DNA of 64,000 nucleotides. It comes from Gordionus sp. m RMFG-2023. Taxonomy: Eukaryota; Nematomorpha; Gordioida; Chordodea; Parachordodidae. The stretch is taken from NCBI RefSeq assembly GCF_954871325.1, contig NC_088775.1, positions 86,343,561 through 86,407,560 of the forward strand, written 5' to 3'. Below the pieces are notes generated by a model. The model did no database searches and was not told where the DNA came from. It saw only the letters and a program-made list of their open reading frames with translations. The first letter of the stretch is position 1. Each line of letters starts with the position of its first letter. The translations under genes and the position numbers were made by a program. Shown piece by piece: positions 1 to 11,840 of the stretch.

Positions 1-1019
1 TCTTATATTAATTTATATTTTATAATATTTATTCCTATCTCTTTCTTATTAAATATATATTTAATTATATTTATTTATCACATTCATCTACTAAATTATT
101 TGATCATTTAATTTCGATTTCAAGTTTTCCTTGTGGTAAAATATATCTACCATTTTCAAATTTTTACTCATAATTATGGATATAAGGTTTTATACATATA
201 AATGATAATGAAATAACAAACCCTGATTATCTTACAAAAAAAGCAAAAATGTATAAAAGATAATTTTTAAATGTTATATGTTTGCTCTTTGAAATCCCTC
301 CCATAATAAATACAAATAATGAAAGAATAGTTGGAAGAATAATTGATGATATAATTGAGAGTCAGGATATATAGCCATCAAAAAGTTTATATATATTTGC
401 GTAGTTTATTATTTTTAATGTGAAATGTACAGTAAAATAAATCAAAATGAGTAGTATTTTAATTAAATAAGCAGTAGAAATAACAATTGGTAGATATTTT
501 AAATTTTTGGGCAGTTATTAATTTTCATTAGTAGTATTTAAAATAAATAGGCATTTGACTGGTATTTAATAGTTAATTTCCATTTTTTTATGTACATATA
601 GAAATTTAATTTCTTAGAACACCTACTTTGAAAATGGATTTAATTATGTAATGAAATCAATTGATAAAAAGATTCACTTGATTATTATAAAGAACCTGTA
701 ACTGTAAGGATTAACGGACTCTTAATTTTTTTTAACTATATTTTTGCCTTTTAGTTATTTGAATACAAACAAATAAAATAGATAATTTTTAGTTAATATA
801 TTGTTGAATTTGAAACAAATATTAAAAAATTTTTTTTAGTTGTTTTCTTACGAATACTATATTCGAATTACTATTATTCTTTGAAAAATACTACAAATAT
901 TATTTCAAGTTACTACACTAGTTAGCCTTTTTGATTCTTTTTATTTTTAAATATAAATTTTGCCACAATATGCTGAGATAATAGTCCAGAGAAGCATTTT
1001 CTTGGATTCTCTTCTGTGA

Positions 1020-1346
1020 ATGGGTATAATGGACCAAAAGTGGGAAAGGAGAGGGGGTCATTATAGTTACATGATTATTAACATTGTTTATATTTTACTG
1101 TCTGAGGCGTTAATTTCATATTATTTTATATTATCTTCAATTGATACACCCCAACCTGATACCTATATGGTGGAGGATTGGGGCACCAGTTTATTGGAAT
1201 CTGGTGGGGAAGAAGCTCGTATACTTCCTTCTCTTGCCTGTTATGGTACTGAAGACGAAGAGACGCTTATTAAAAGAAAAATTGATGATAGGCACGATAT
1301 AAAAAAGAAATTTTTCCTTTGTTCCTGCGCGAAGAATGGTATTTAA
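1020..1346 (+). CDS. Open frame of unknown nature, 108 codons
   Basis: I do not recognise this protein. The frame starts at an ATG and is somewhat richer in G+C than its surroundings. Its second half is charged and acidic (Glu, Asp and Lys rich), and it ends in a cysteine-containing tail. Bases about 1,063-1,150 match, with divergence, the start of the tandem repeat at 1,782-2,135, so at least part of the frame is repeat-derived. There is no clear splice context or recognisable domain. It may be a chance frame or a transposon relic. Confidence 0.2.
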   Translation: MGIMDQKWERRGGHYSYMIINIVYILLSEALISYYFILSSIDTPQPDTYMVEDWGTSLLESGGEEARILPSLACYGTEDEETLIKRKIDDRHDIKKKFFLCSCAKNGI

Positions 1347-1781
1347 GACAAAGAGCTTAGTATTGAAAATTTTATAATCACACCTTTTTTTTACAGTCAA
1401 AAAGTCTTTTAATTAGTTTTTTGCTGTTGAACATTTACATTAGTAAGCATTATTTTTAAATAACAATGATTAGTATTTTAATATAATATATCGCATAAAT
1501 ATTATTGTATTATATCAATTAGCCCATATATAATGTAATTTATACCTTTTTATGTTAATGGCATAATTACGAAAAAAAACTATTATGGATAGCAATATTG
1601 TCCTTTCCCCACCCATTTTCTTTGATTTGTTAGTATACTAATTATTGTTATTTCATTCTTTTCCCAATATATCTACTTCCTTCCCCATTAAAATGTATTT
1701 TAAAAAAATTAGGCTATATTTAGAGTTTTTTTTTTAAATTAATTTTTTTTTATTTTAATTGGTGCATGTAGTTACATGATT

Positions 1782-2135
1782 GTAATATAATATTTAAATA
1801 TTTTACTGTCCGAGGAGTTAATTTCATGTTATTTTATATGATGTTCAATTGATTTAAAAAGTAAATATTTGACTGTCTAATGATATATTTACCATATTTT
1901 ATATAAATCGATATGATTAAAGATTAACAAAATTCCTTGTAAATAAAAAAAGTTCTCGTGTAATATAATATTTAAATATATTTTACTGTCCGAGGAGTTA
2001 ATTTCATGTTATTTTATTTGATGTTCAATTGATTTAAAAAGAAAATATTTGACTGTCTAATGATATATCCATATTTTATGTAAATCGATATGATTAAAGA
2101 TTAACAAAATTCCTTGTAAATAAAAAAAGTTATCG
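1782..2135. repeat. Tandem duplication, 178-bp unit, two copies
   Basis: Copy 1 covers 1,782-1,959 and copy 2 covers 1,960-2,135. They are nearly identical, sharing for example ACTGTCCGAGGAGTTAATTT and ATCGATATGATTAAAGATTA, with a few substitutions and a small indel near 1,890/2,070. A third, more diverged partial copy lies at about 1,063-1,150. No coding potential is seen. Confidence 0.85.
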
Positions 2136-5100
2136 TTCAACTTGATTAATTCTATCATTTCAATTCTAACTTTTCCCACACAATTCCACCATACCCTAAC
2201 CTAATTCCTACAGTAATAAATACGTAAAATTTGATATGTCTTTTATTGAATTCATCTTAAAAATCGAGCTTTCAGACAAAGGAGTTTAATATATTGATAG
2301 TCTAAGGTTTTATACGCTCTATGATTAACCTCCTAAAAAAGATCCTCTAGTTATTGGACGATAGGGTTAAAGAAAAAAACCGATAGATATTTTCTGGAAG
2401 TTTTTATAATTTATTTCCTGTTTTTGACATTAAAATTATTTTAACACTAAAAAAATTAGGCTATATATTTAAATCTAGATAATCATTTTTTTATATTCAG
2501 AGATATCTAGAAATAAAAAGACTTTAATGAATTTGTTTACATATTTTTTACTTTTATAGCCTATATCACAGTCCGCGTTTGAAATTAAATGAAGGCTAAA
2601 ATTTTAATATTTAAGAAAAAATTTTAAGGTGTTACATTGGGAATCGATAAGTTTTTCGGATGATTTTTGCGTGAATTTAAGTTTTATTCAGAGCTTTTTT
2701 ATAATTAAATTTATATACTATGTAATAATTCCATATTCAAAATTAGGACAAGAATTTGATTTTTAAATTAATTTGAATTTTCCCATTTTTTATTATTAGA
2801 ATTAAATACAATAGACACCAAAATGATAATTTAAAAAATTTAGTTTAAAAATTAAGAATAAAATAAAATTTTATTCTTTCCATTTTTTCTATCCTGTAGA
2901 TATTATATTGAAGATTTTTGCAAGTGCAGCATAATCAAATGTTGAGTGTTCGACAGTTATAGGGGTAACACGTCTAACCCTATGGAAATCTTAATTTATT
3001 TTTTTGTTAAAAAACATTAATATTTTGAGTAATATAAAGTAATAATACTAAAATTTTTGTCAAAATTTTAGGTAATTAGAAAATTTATGGTTGTCAAGAT
3101 TGTTAATTGACCATAAAATTTGAGAAAATGACCGTAGGCATATTTGACCAATCAAATTTTGTAAATATAATTTTATTTTAGTGATTAAATATATCACATA
3201 ATAAATGTCCTGCGATTTGATAGAATTAAATAACAATAATAAGACGATTTTGTAGAGATACTCTATAAATATAACACTTAATCCCAACAAATAATATCAA
3301 TAAAATTAATTATAATTATAGTAATATTTATGACAACTCTCTATTCTAGCTTGTCAAGTAAAATTCCACAATTGAATTTATTCTATTAATACAAACTCTT
3401 GAATATCAATTAAAATACAATCGAATATAAAATGTTTTGCAATTAAGATAATACTAAAAAGGATTGCAAAGAATGCCGCAATTTAGAAATCAATGAAAAA
3501 TCTTTAATAGTAAAGCTTTTTTTAGAGAATGCGTCCTATTAATAATAATTGGCAACAATAGGGAGACCTCCTAGATTTATTGTTTGCATATGTTATTAGA
3601 AATTAATACAGGTAGTCATATTTAATTCACATATATATATCATTTTTTAAAAAAGTAAATACCAATTTCTTTTAGAAATCAACGCATTATAAAAATTACT
3701 TCAATTACTAAAATATATAAAGGTACGCTAAAATTTGCAATAGGGCAAAATCTTTTAAGTTCAACTTATCTTCAAATTTTTTCTTTAGTCTGTTTAGGAT
3801 ATAATAAAAACCAAAATAGATTTAAAACTTTGACTACAATAAGACCATAGATAACTAATATCGTTATTCAAAAAATATTTAAAAATACTACAAATCAAAA
3901 TATTATTAAAATATATTATATGATTATAATTAGTGAAGGTTAATCCTCTGGTGTAATCGGTCTTAGAACAAAACTGTACTTTTAAAATGATTAAGTTTAT
4001 TCGGTTTAAATAAATTTATGTCCTTGAAAAAAAATGTCTATTAATTAAGAAACCTTTATTATAAAAGATATTTAAATAATTTTTATAAATAATCAACTTT
4101 TTAATAAAAATTCTAAGGGCTCTTAGTCTTAGCGGATCTCTGAAATTAGATGTTCTAACATATTACTGCTTACCAGTGAATGGAAATTGAACCTGAGAAA
4201 CTGATATTCACAATCGTCCATACTTACCACTTTAACTTAAGTTGTTCTTTTAAAACTTATGTAAAACATTTTGTAGTAATAGATTATTTTATTTGGCTCA
4301 TAGTTAGGTATGTGGGCATCTGTCAACCCCCTATTTTATTTATTGTGGATTAGTTTTGAAATTTAGGAGTGGACTGGCCATAAGGCCAAACAGCCATTTT
4401 GCCAATGTGGCTGCAAAAAATTGATTTTTGAAGCCGATCTGGAAAAAGAATGTAGCTTTTCTTTTATCATATATTTTATTTATCAAATGTTATTTATATT
4501 TTCTTATTTAGAACTAGGAATATCATATAAAAAAAATTAAATTTAGAATCAGATGAATTAACATAACTATAGCCCAAATTTATTAAATACTTTACATCAT
4601 CCTATATTCAAGGAACTAATTATATCCTTAAATGTTTTTAATACTTATTATTTTATATAACTTAGGTATAATTATTAGCTCGATAGTAATTCATTTTTGG
4701 ATAGTTGTATTTCATAGAATTTTTTGAAGCAAAGGATAAAACGATAAATGTTTTTAATAAATATCCATGCTAGAGTTATTTATTAAGTAACAACTGCAAT
4801 CCCCTCATCTTCCCTAATAGAATGTGCATTTAGTGTCTGCCGTATTAACTGCCAAGCGTTCCTGTCTATCAGATGAAGATTTTAAATACAATTATTATTA
4901 ATAAGAAAAACTTTTTATAAATTAAATATTTTTTATTTACTACAATATATTGTAATATATTCATATATATATCCTAATAAAACTATTAATTTTAAACATG
5001 GCTAATTTGTGTTATAAAATATTGAGGCATTTATTTATATTAAATGAAAGTTTTTAAAATAATAATTTTTTTATAAAGTTTGGAAAGATGAACGCGACAT

Positions 5101-6880
5101 TGTTTGAAGGTTATCGTTGAATGCGAATGCATTTAATTTTTATAAGAGAAGGATGAACGCCAACGCGTTCGATTTATTTTAGAAATGTTTATAGCATTAC
5201 ATTTTTCAGTAGAAGCTAGTTGTCTGAAAAGTCCGACCAGAATCGCCCGTTAAGAATTTATGAAAAAGTTACCTAACCTGGTATGTTAAATTTTTAGCCC
5301 AGCACCCCCGACCCATTAGAAATTTACGAAAAGTCTGCCTGAAATAGTATAATTTTTTGTTAAAATTTTCCTAGCCATTAGATTTTAATATCTATATCAA
5401 ATTTTTTCCTCATGTCAAATAAAGCTCATTATCTTAAAATTCAAAATAAATACATCAAATATTTTATTCCCGGGGTGGCTTATAAAAATTTTACGAAAAA
5501 TGGGATTTACCAGGTCCTGTTTCAACAAAAGTTTTATAAATCTCGGTTCTTAGAAGTTTTTTTTATTGTTTAAATTTAAATTTTTTTTCCCATATTTTAA
5601 CAGAGTTTGAATTGAGCAAGAACTGGTATTTTCGGAACCAAAAAATGGAATACTAGGAAACAAAACTTGGAAACCCTAAGAACAAGAACCTGAAAATTTT
5701 TGAAATCGAATAAAATCCAAGAATCGAAAAACCAGAAAAAATTTTTAGCAGCAGAAAACAATCCTCTTTTTTTATAAATTAGAACATAACAAAATTTTAG
5801 TCCACTTCAATTTAAATTTATTCAAATTTCTATTAGTTCTGGTCTATTTCTTTAACGCTGCATAGCACGCAATACGTTAAAATTGCATCTTCTATCTTTT
5901 ATTTTGATGACATTTTAAATGAAGCATTAAGGAAATAGGCTGAACAGCCCTCAGATTCTTGAGAATTGTTTGTTTTTTATATTATAGAATGTTAATGAGG
6001 TTAGGTATTTTAGCTTGTTCTCCCAATTTTCTCAACTTTTGGTTCAAATTTGAATAAATTTTAATAGCAAAGTTAAAAAACACCGGAATTTCTATCAGAA
6101 AACTAAATAATTACTAAACATGAAATAGTATCTACGATATAAACTTGTAAATTATGCTTTATTTAATCACTAAATATCTTAGGCTCATATTGAATATATT
6201 GTTAAAATATAACTCCAAAAAATTTACCATGATAAATTAATATAATATCTTATATTTCATATATTCTAAAAATTCCCATATAATTTTATAATTACTTACA
6301 TATAAATGCAGCATGGAATATAGGTGAGATACATAAAGAGTATTTTGAATGATATTGAAATGCCACAAAAATATGAAATCGCTCGTTATTGTGTCGCGAT
6401 TATAAGTTATATTTTCTTGGCAAAATCTAATAAATACTATATTTTTTTTATATTCAATTTATTAATAAAAACGATAATTAATCATAAATATAAGACCTAG
6501 GTTCGATTTTAATATATTCTAAAAGGGCAGTCAGCTATTTATAATTTTTAGCTAAATAATTAAATAATTTAAAACATCCAAATGTTATTCGAGATTATAT
6601 ATAATAAATTTTACTAAATCTTAAAACTGACGAAATTTTGTTTTATTTGATTTTTAAATATTTATTTTATAATAGGTGACCTAGATTATGATGTTTTACT
6701 TTTTTGAAATATAATTTTATTTCTATTTTACAAAATTAAACTAATTGTATTATTAATTGGCCTCATCAGGAGATTAGGAAATTTAAAAAACGAAATTCTA
6801 CCTTTCAAACTTTTAGCGATATTTAAGTTAAATAAAAGTCGATTTCAATATTTACCAACGTTCTTGCAGCCAGTATTAAG
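2136..6880. other. Gene-free AT-rich stretch
   Basis: I see only A/T-rich sequence with short homopolymer runs. There is no long frame, no tRNA-like clover-leaf and no convincing exon. Around 4,368-4,440 and 5,215-5,340 are slightly G+C-richer patches that could be transposon fragments, but no paired termini were found. Confidence 0.5.
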
Positions 6881-7160
6881 AAAAATAATAAGCCTTTTCG
6901 AAACCCCGCCCCTATCCTTACCGACCATTGTTCAGACTGGCGGGAGTATAATGGGCAGGCCCGATACCCTCCAGAGCCAACTAATAAGAGGCAGGACGAA
7001 TCAAGGAATCCAAATACATGGTTTCTAAGATACCTAACACATAGGCAACCAACTAGTACCAGCCAGAAACTTCCTCGGGGATGCCTCTGCTAATAAAAGG
7101 TCCGAGCACTAATGATTGAGATGCGGATCGAAAGTATGATAGATTCCGATCTCAACTGAA
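6881..7160. other. G+C-richer island, possible retroelement relic
   Basis: About 280 bp of clearly higher G+C than the flanks. One forward frame is open for about 75 codons across 6,870-7,095 and is basic, Pro- and Arg-rich and hydrophilic, resembling the spacer part of a gag-type protein. A second frame is open for about 50 codons. Neither has a start codon, a zinc knuckle or recognisable enzyme motifs. It could be a fragment of a transposon or an old exon. Confidence 0.25.
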
Positions 7161-8600
7161 AATTTTTGGATTCCGAATATTTTTGTCATCATAAGAGTCG
7201 ATGTGTAAAATCTTTTAATAAAAAGATTTCTAGGTTCTATAACTTAATCTGTATTAAAATATAAGCTAATAAAAAGATTTTTTGAGTTAAATTGAAAAAA
7301 ATTAACCATCAATCTAGAGTCATGGGGAGAGACAGGTGTAAGGGAATATGGAGGTGGGGCTAAATATTTCTATTTATTTCTATTTGGGTATCAACTTCTA
7401 GCTAATAAAAGGAACTTTATTTCATAGTATGAATCTTAATTGAAATAAAATAAATTAGCTTTTGTTTGCTGTTAATTTTTATCCATAATTATTGGAATAT
7501 GTTATTGGGGGGTATTATGAATTTTTTAATATTTGGGTATGAGTGAATGATTTATTAGCCAAATTATTTGAAATTGCTCTAGGTCTTCAAAGCAGATAAA
7601 TAATTAAAGCTAATATAATTTGAAAATATAATTTAAAATTTAGCAAAATATGAAGAAACATGCTTTGTTAAATATATTTATCTTTTATTTTAATTTCATC
7701 ATATATCTAGAAATTAATTATAAAATTTTTAAAATAAAAATGTTTAACAAAATGTTTTCTTCTTTTTAAATGTTATATCTAACTATAACCATAGTTATAA
7801 AACAAGAAATTCATTTTTTAAAATAAGCCCTCTATATATTTTTTCAAATTTTAATCATATAAAAAATAATAATTTAGAATCAATAGTACTAAGAAATAAA
7901 TATTAGCAATATTTAGTTATTTTTACTTCAGTGTAATAATTTCTTATAATTTAAAAAGAAATCTTTCATATTTTGTTACTCTATGACATTATGATATAAA
8001 AAAATATACATTAAAAATTGTAAATGGAAAATTTAGCAGTCTGGACTGCATTAATTATATGTATAAATTATTAATTTAAAAAAATTCAAATAAAGATGTA
8101 TGTTTATATTTTTATATTTCCATTTATAATAAAAAATTGGTGGCTTTTTCAAATAAATAAAAATACATTTATGGTCTTGTTTAGAATTTATCTATTTATA
8201 GAAGTTTTTCTTATATTTTTCTAAAAAAAATACATTTGAAAAAATATTTTGTTTTTTATATAAAAAAATTCAGATTAGCTCAAGGACATATAATAATATT
8301 ATATGTCATTAGATTAGCTAACAAAATTATACAAAATTTCACATTGTTATTCGACTTGCGGGTAAATAATTAAATTGTATTTTCGATTTTATATTTGTTG
8401 AAATATAAGATACGATGCCAATTCAGTTTTATATTAACTCGTATTACATGCAAGAATCTTTTAGACCCTTCTTATATTTAAATTTCATTAATTTTAAAAT
8501 TATAAATAAGTTATTTAAGTTAATTCCGTTACCTACACATCAAAATACATATAGCCATGATAAAGCAATTTTTATTTTTATACAGATAACAATTTTAATC
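7161..8600. other. Gene-free AT-rich stretch
   Basis: No supported feature. The short frame at 8,415-8,606 is A/T-driven, hydrophobic and unlike a real exon in composition. Confidence 0.5.
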
Positions 8601-8751
8601 GACTAAAACACCAATCAGGTCAAGATTTTGGTCGAAAAATCGATTTCCGATTGCGAACGACCAGTAAAATTAAACAATTAATTTTGTCGGACAAGTCGAC
8701 CTATTTGATAGGCTATTGACCAATTTAGTCAGTTAAGTCGACCGGTTGTTG

Positions 8752-8847
8752 TCGTAGCGTATATCGTAACGTTCATCAAATCGTTTGTCACGGCAATAGT
8801 CGCAGCGTAAATCGTAACGTTCATCGAAATGCTGTGCGCGGCGATTG
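8752..8847. repeat. 48-bp direct repeat, two copies
   Basis: Two adjacent imperfect copies with period 48. Both contain the string ATCGTAACGTTCATC preceded by GCGTA. The repeat is CpG-rich against an AT-rich background and directly abuts the gag-like frame at 8,848, so it may belong to the same element. Confidence 0.7.
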
Positions 8848-9430
8848 TCATTGATGAACTATCAGAGATTTACCATGTGCGTGAGAGTCCTGAATGGGTT
8901 TTGTTATTACGTAACTATTTTTGACTCTGCCCATGTGATTAACCTCTTGTACACCAGGTGATTCCAAATGTAACAATTTCATCTCGCCTTTGATGCCACT
9001 TGGGTCCGCGGTGTCTTCCTCTAGACCTGGATTGTAAATGTCTTCTACGGTCATAGACCTCTCCGCTTTCCTTACATCTTTGAAATACGAAGATACTCTC
9101 ACTTTCTCAATAATTCTTTAAGCCATTAAATTTACATTCTTTATTGAGTATTGCTACACGCGTGACCCAAGACGAGAACGTCTCCTCCTTGCCTTGAGTT
9201 GCAGCATAAAATAATGATAGTTTTCTCGATCTTCGATGGATGCTGTAACTTGAATTTGCCAAGCAGGGCGATTCCTCAGTGCTTGCCCCAATATTATTGA
9301 ATTCTTCATCAGGAAGACTTAAAGCGGCCTTTTCTCCGTTGGAGATCTTGCTGGTGTTGAAGAAATTCTGCAATTTCCCTATGTAGGCGCTGTCATCGCT
9401 GCTAAATTTGGGGAATCCAGCTTGACAAAT
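8848..9430 (-). pseudogene. Broken gag-like retroelement frame
   Basis: Two overlapping minus-strand frames (9,373-9,107 and 9,102-8,848) read as one interrupted protein. The first contains AATQGKEETFSSWVTRVAIL followed by a short Cys-containing stretch. This pattern resembles the part of LTR-retroelement Gag proteins just before the zinc knuckle (residues of the type FYxATQxxxExFxxWxxRL). The second part is acidic, then basic, with no knuckle or protease motif. The frame is broken by a stop near 9,107. No flanking long terminal repeats were found. The assignment rests on a short motif only. Confidence 0.35.
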
Positions 9431-9577
9431 TCAGTCATATATTTTAAATTGTTTAAAGCATCCATCTAAGAGAATTATAATCGATAAAGGCGTGAAATAG
9501 AATAAATGTACATTACAAAATCAAGATCAAATTTTGAGATAATACTTACGCAGAGTTCGGACATAGATTGGCCTCCA

Positions 9578-9704
9578 TGTTGAAATTGAATTTATATCCA
9601 TTTTTATTATTTGATTATCATTTATTATTAATCATAATTTAAATTTTATTATTATGATAAATGATAATCAAATAATAAAAGTGAATATAAATTCAATTTC
9701 AACA
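9578..9704. repeat. Long near-perfect hairpin (48-bp stem)
   Basis: The left arm 9,578-9,625 and right arm 9,657-9,704 are reverse complements over 48 bases with two or three mismatches, separated by a 31-base AT-rich loop that can itself partly pair. The arms begin TGTTGAAATTGAATTTATAT. This is either a very small MITE or a hairpin-RNA precursor. No target-site duplication is evident. Confidence 0.8.
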
Positions 9705-11840
9705 CATATATTAAAAAGTTATTCATCATTCAACATCTATTAGTACTGTGCACCATTATTATATTTTAAATATAACAAATCTAAGAATGTAATATGTTAA
9801 GAATCTGTTTTATCCAATGATATACTTTCTTCCTATTTGTTGCATTTAAGTATTTATTTGTTTCAATTTTATTATATTATTCCCCAAAGGATCATATAGG
9901 TACTTTCTCTTTTATTTTACTTTAAATTCTTAAGGTAAATTGTTATTTTTTCATTGTTAAATAATTTATCAAATTTACCATTTTGTGATTTAAATGGATG
10001 TTATGACCTCTGGGAATTTGACCTAGAATATTCCATATAAATTGAATGAATTTATACACATTAAGGTGTTCATTTAGAAAGTAATTCACTAATAATTTAT
10101 TTTATAATATAATAGAATAGAATAAAGAAATGACTAATATATTAGATTAATGAAACAAACAAAAACATAAATATCCTCAAATTTAACATAATATAATAAA
10201 AATTTTAATTTTTTTGTTTATATGTGTATAGGATGCTATATAATATAAATGCACTATTTTCGCGTATTGCTAACTTAAACTGATTTTTTTTTAAAAAAAA
10301 GTTTTAGAAAAAAGGTGGGTAAGGGGGGGGGGATAAAATAAAAAGAAATCAAATAAAAAAGAGTTAACAAGACATAAATAGTTCAATATGATGAGCTGGA
10401 TTGTAATTTTTGACGAAAGTTAAAAACATCTTTTGGATCCCAGTTTTTTTTGTTAGGCTTTGGGTAGAGGTTCTGCGCGTGTGGTCTAATGACAGGAGCA
10501 AATTAATATTTCGGTATGTAAATGTATTTGCCACATTTCAATCTTTGTGTGACTGTTAGATATTTGTTTAAGTTTGATGGAACCAGCGGGTCGATGCAAA
10601 AATAATAAGAACTTTCAATCTTTCCAGTATAGCCTAGTGACTCCATTCTTTATCTTGAATATATTAGAGAGTTCTATTTTGGGAGGTTATCAAGAAGAAC
10701 CTAAAGCTAACTTTATAAGCTATAGATTGTGCCTGAAAAGCTGAAACCCAATTTTGATTCATTGAAGGTAATGTTTACGAATCGGTAAGTTTATGGCATT
10801 TTCTAAATTTATGTTACATGTTTGAATTAATGTTCAAAAGTAAAGCAAAAATCTGAATTCCTTGCTATTGAGTTTCTACCAAAGACATTTTAATGTTCGG
10901 AATCCTTTTTCAGAACAGCCAAATAATAATGAAATTAGATTAGTGCAAAGATAATCAATGGTGCCTATAATCATGAACTATTAGTTTGGTTAAAGTGTGG
11001 AGAGGAGTGTCAGGTAAATATGTGATCCGTCATAGAGATAATAGATAACAAATAGCATAGATGTTGTAGTTTCCATTTTATTGTATTTGATAAAATGATT
11101 TATTTTAACAGATATATATATATTGATTTCGATCAGATTAATTATATTTATTACGGTTAAAGAAATTGTAAAGACCATTTACTTTTATAATTAGTAAATT
11201 TTTATGTTATTCCTTTATTTTTAAAGAATAAAAAGATCAAAAGACTATCATAGCAAATTATTTGCCATCAGCGGCAATACTCCCAATATTATCTGATAAA
11301 TTTTATAAGAGTTTTTTTAATCTATTAGTTTTTATAATTACAAAAATAGAGAAGTGGAATAGGCATGAAGGATAGAAATTCTTGCAAGCACAGACGAGAT
11401 CAAAAAATCGTAAATGCATGATTCCTTTGGAAGTTAATAATAAGACTTGAAGATATGAGAGGTCATAAAACATCGACAGTCAATTTTATCTATATATCTA
11501 TTATTTTCAACAAGTTTATTATATGTTAACGATAAATTTGAGAATAGCAACATATTATAAGGTATTGAGATTTAGGGATGTTAAAGTAGATTTTTTATAT
11601 TAAGAAATAGGCCTTGTGAATGGGAAGAGAGGCTAGAAAATTACAAATTGTTTGATAGCTATCTCCAATCTTTCGTCTGACCAAATCAAATTTAAACTTT
11701 TTAGATGATTATTTGTCGACGACTGGTAAATTTATTTTTATCAAAATCCCTTGTAAGATCGGCTCTTATTTAAAAAAAAAACATGCTTTCAAATTTAAAG
11801 GTCTTCCTTATAATATATACTTTCTTATTTATTTTTTTAG
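9705..11840. other. AT-rich stretch upstream of the HSD17B10-like gene
   Basis: No confident exon. The gene starting at 11,841 still needs a first coding exon of roughly 5-12 residues, and it should lie here or further upstream. I found no ATG-plus-donor that I trust. A run of nine G at about 10,323 marks no feature. Confidence 0.4.
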
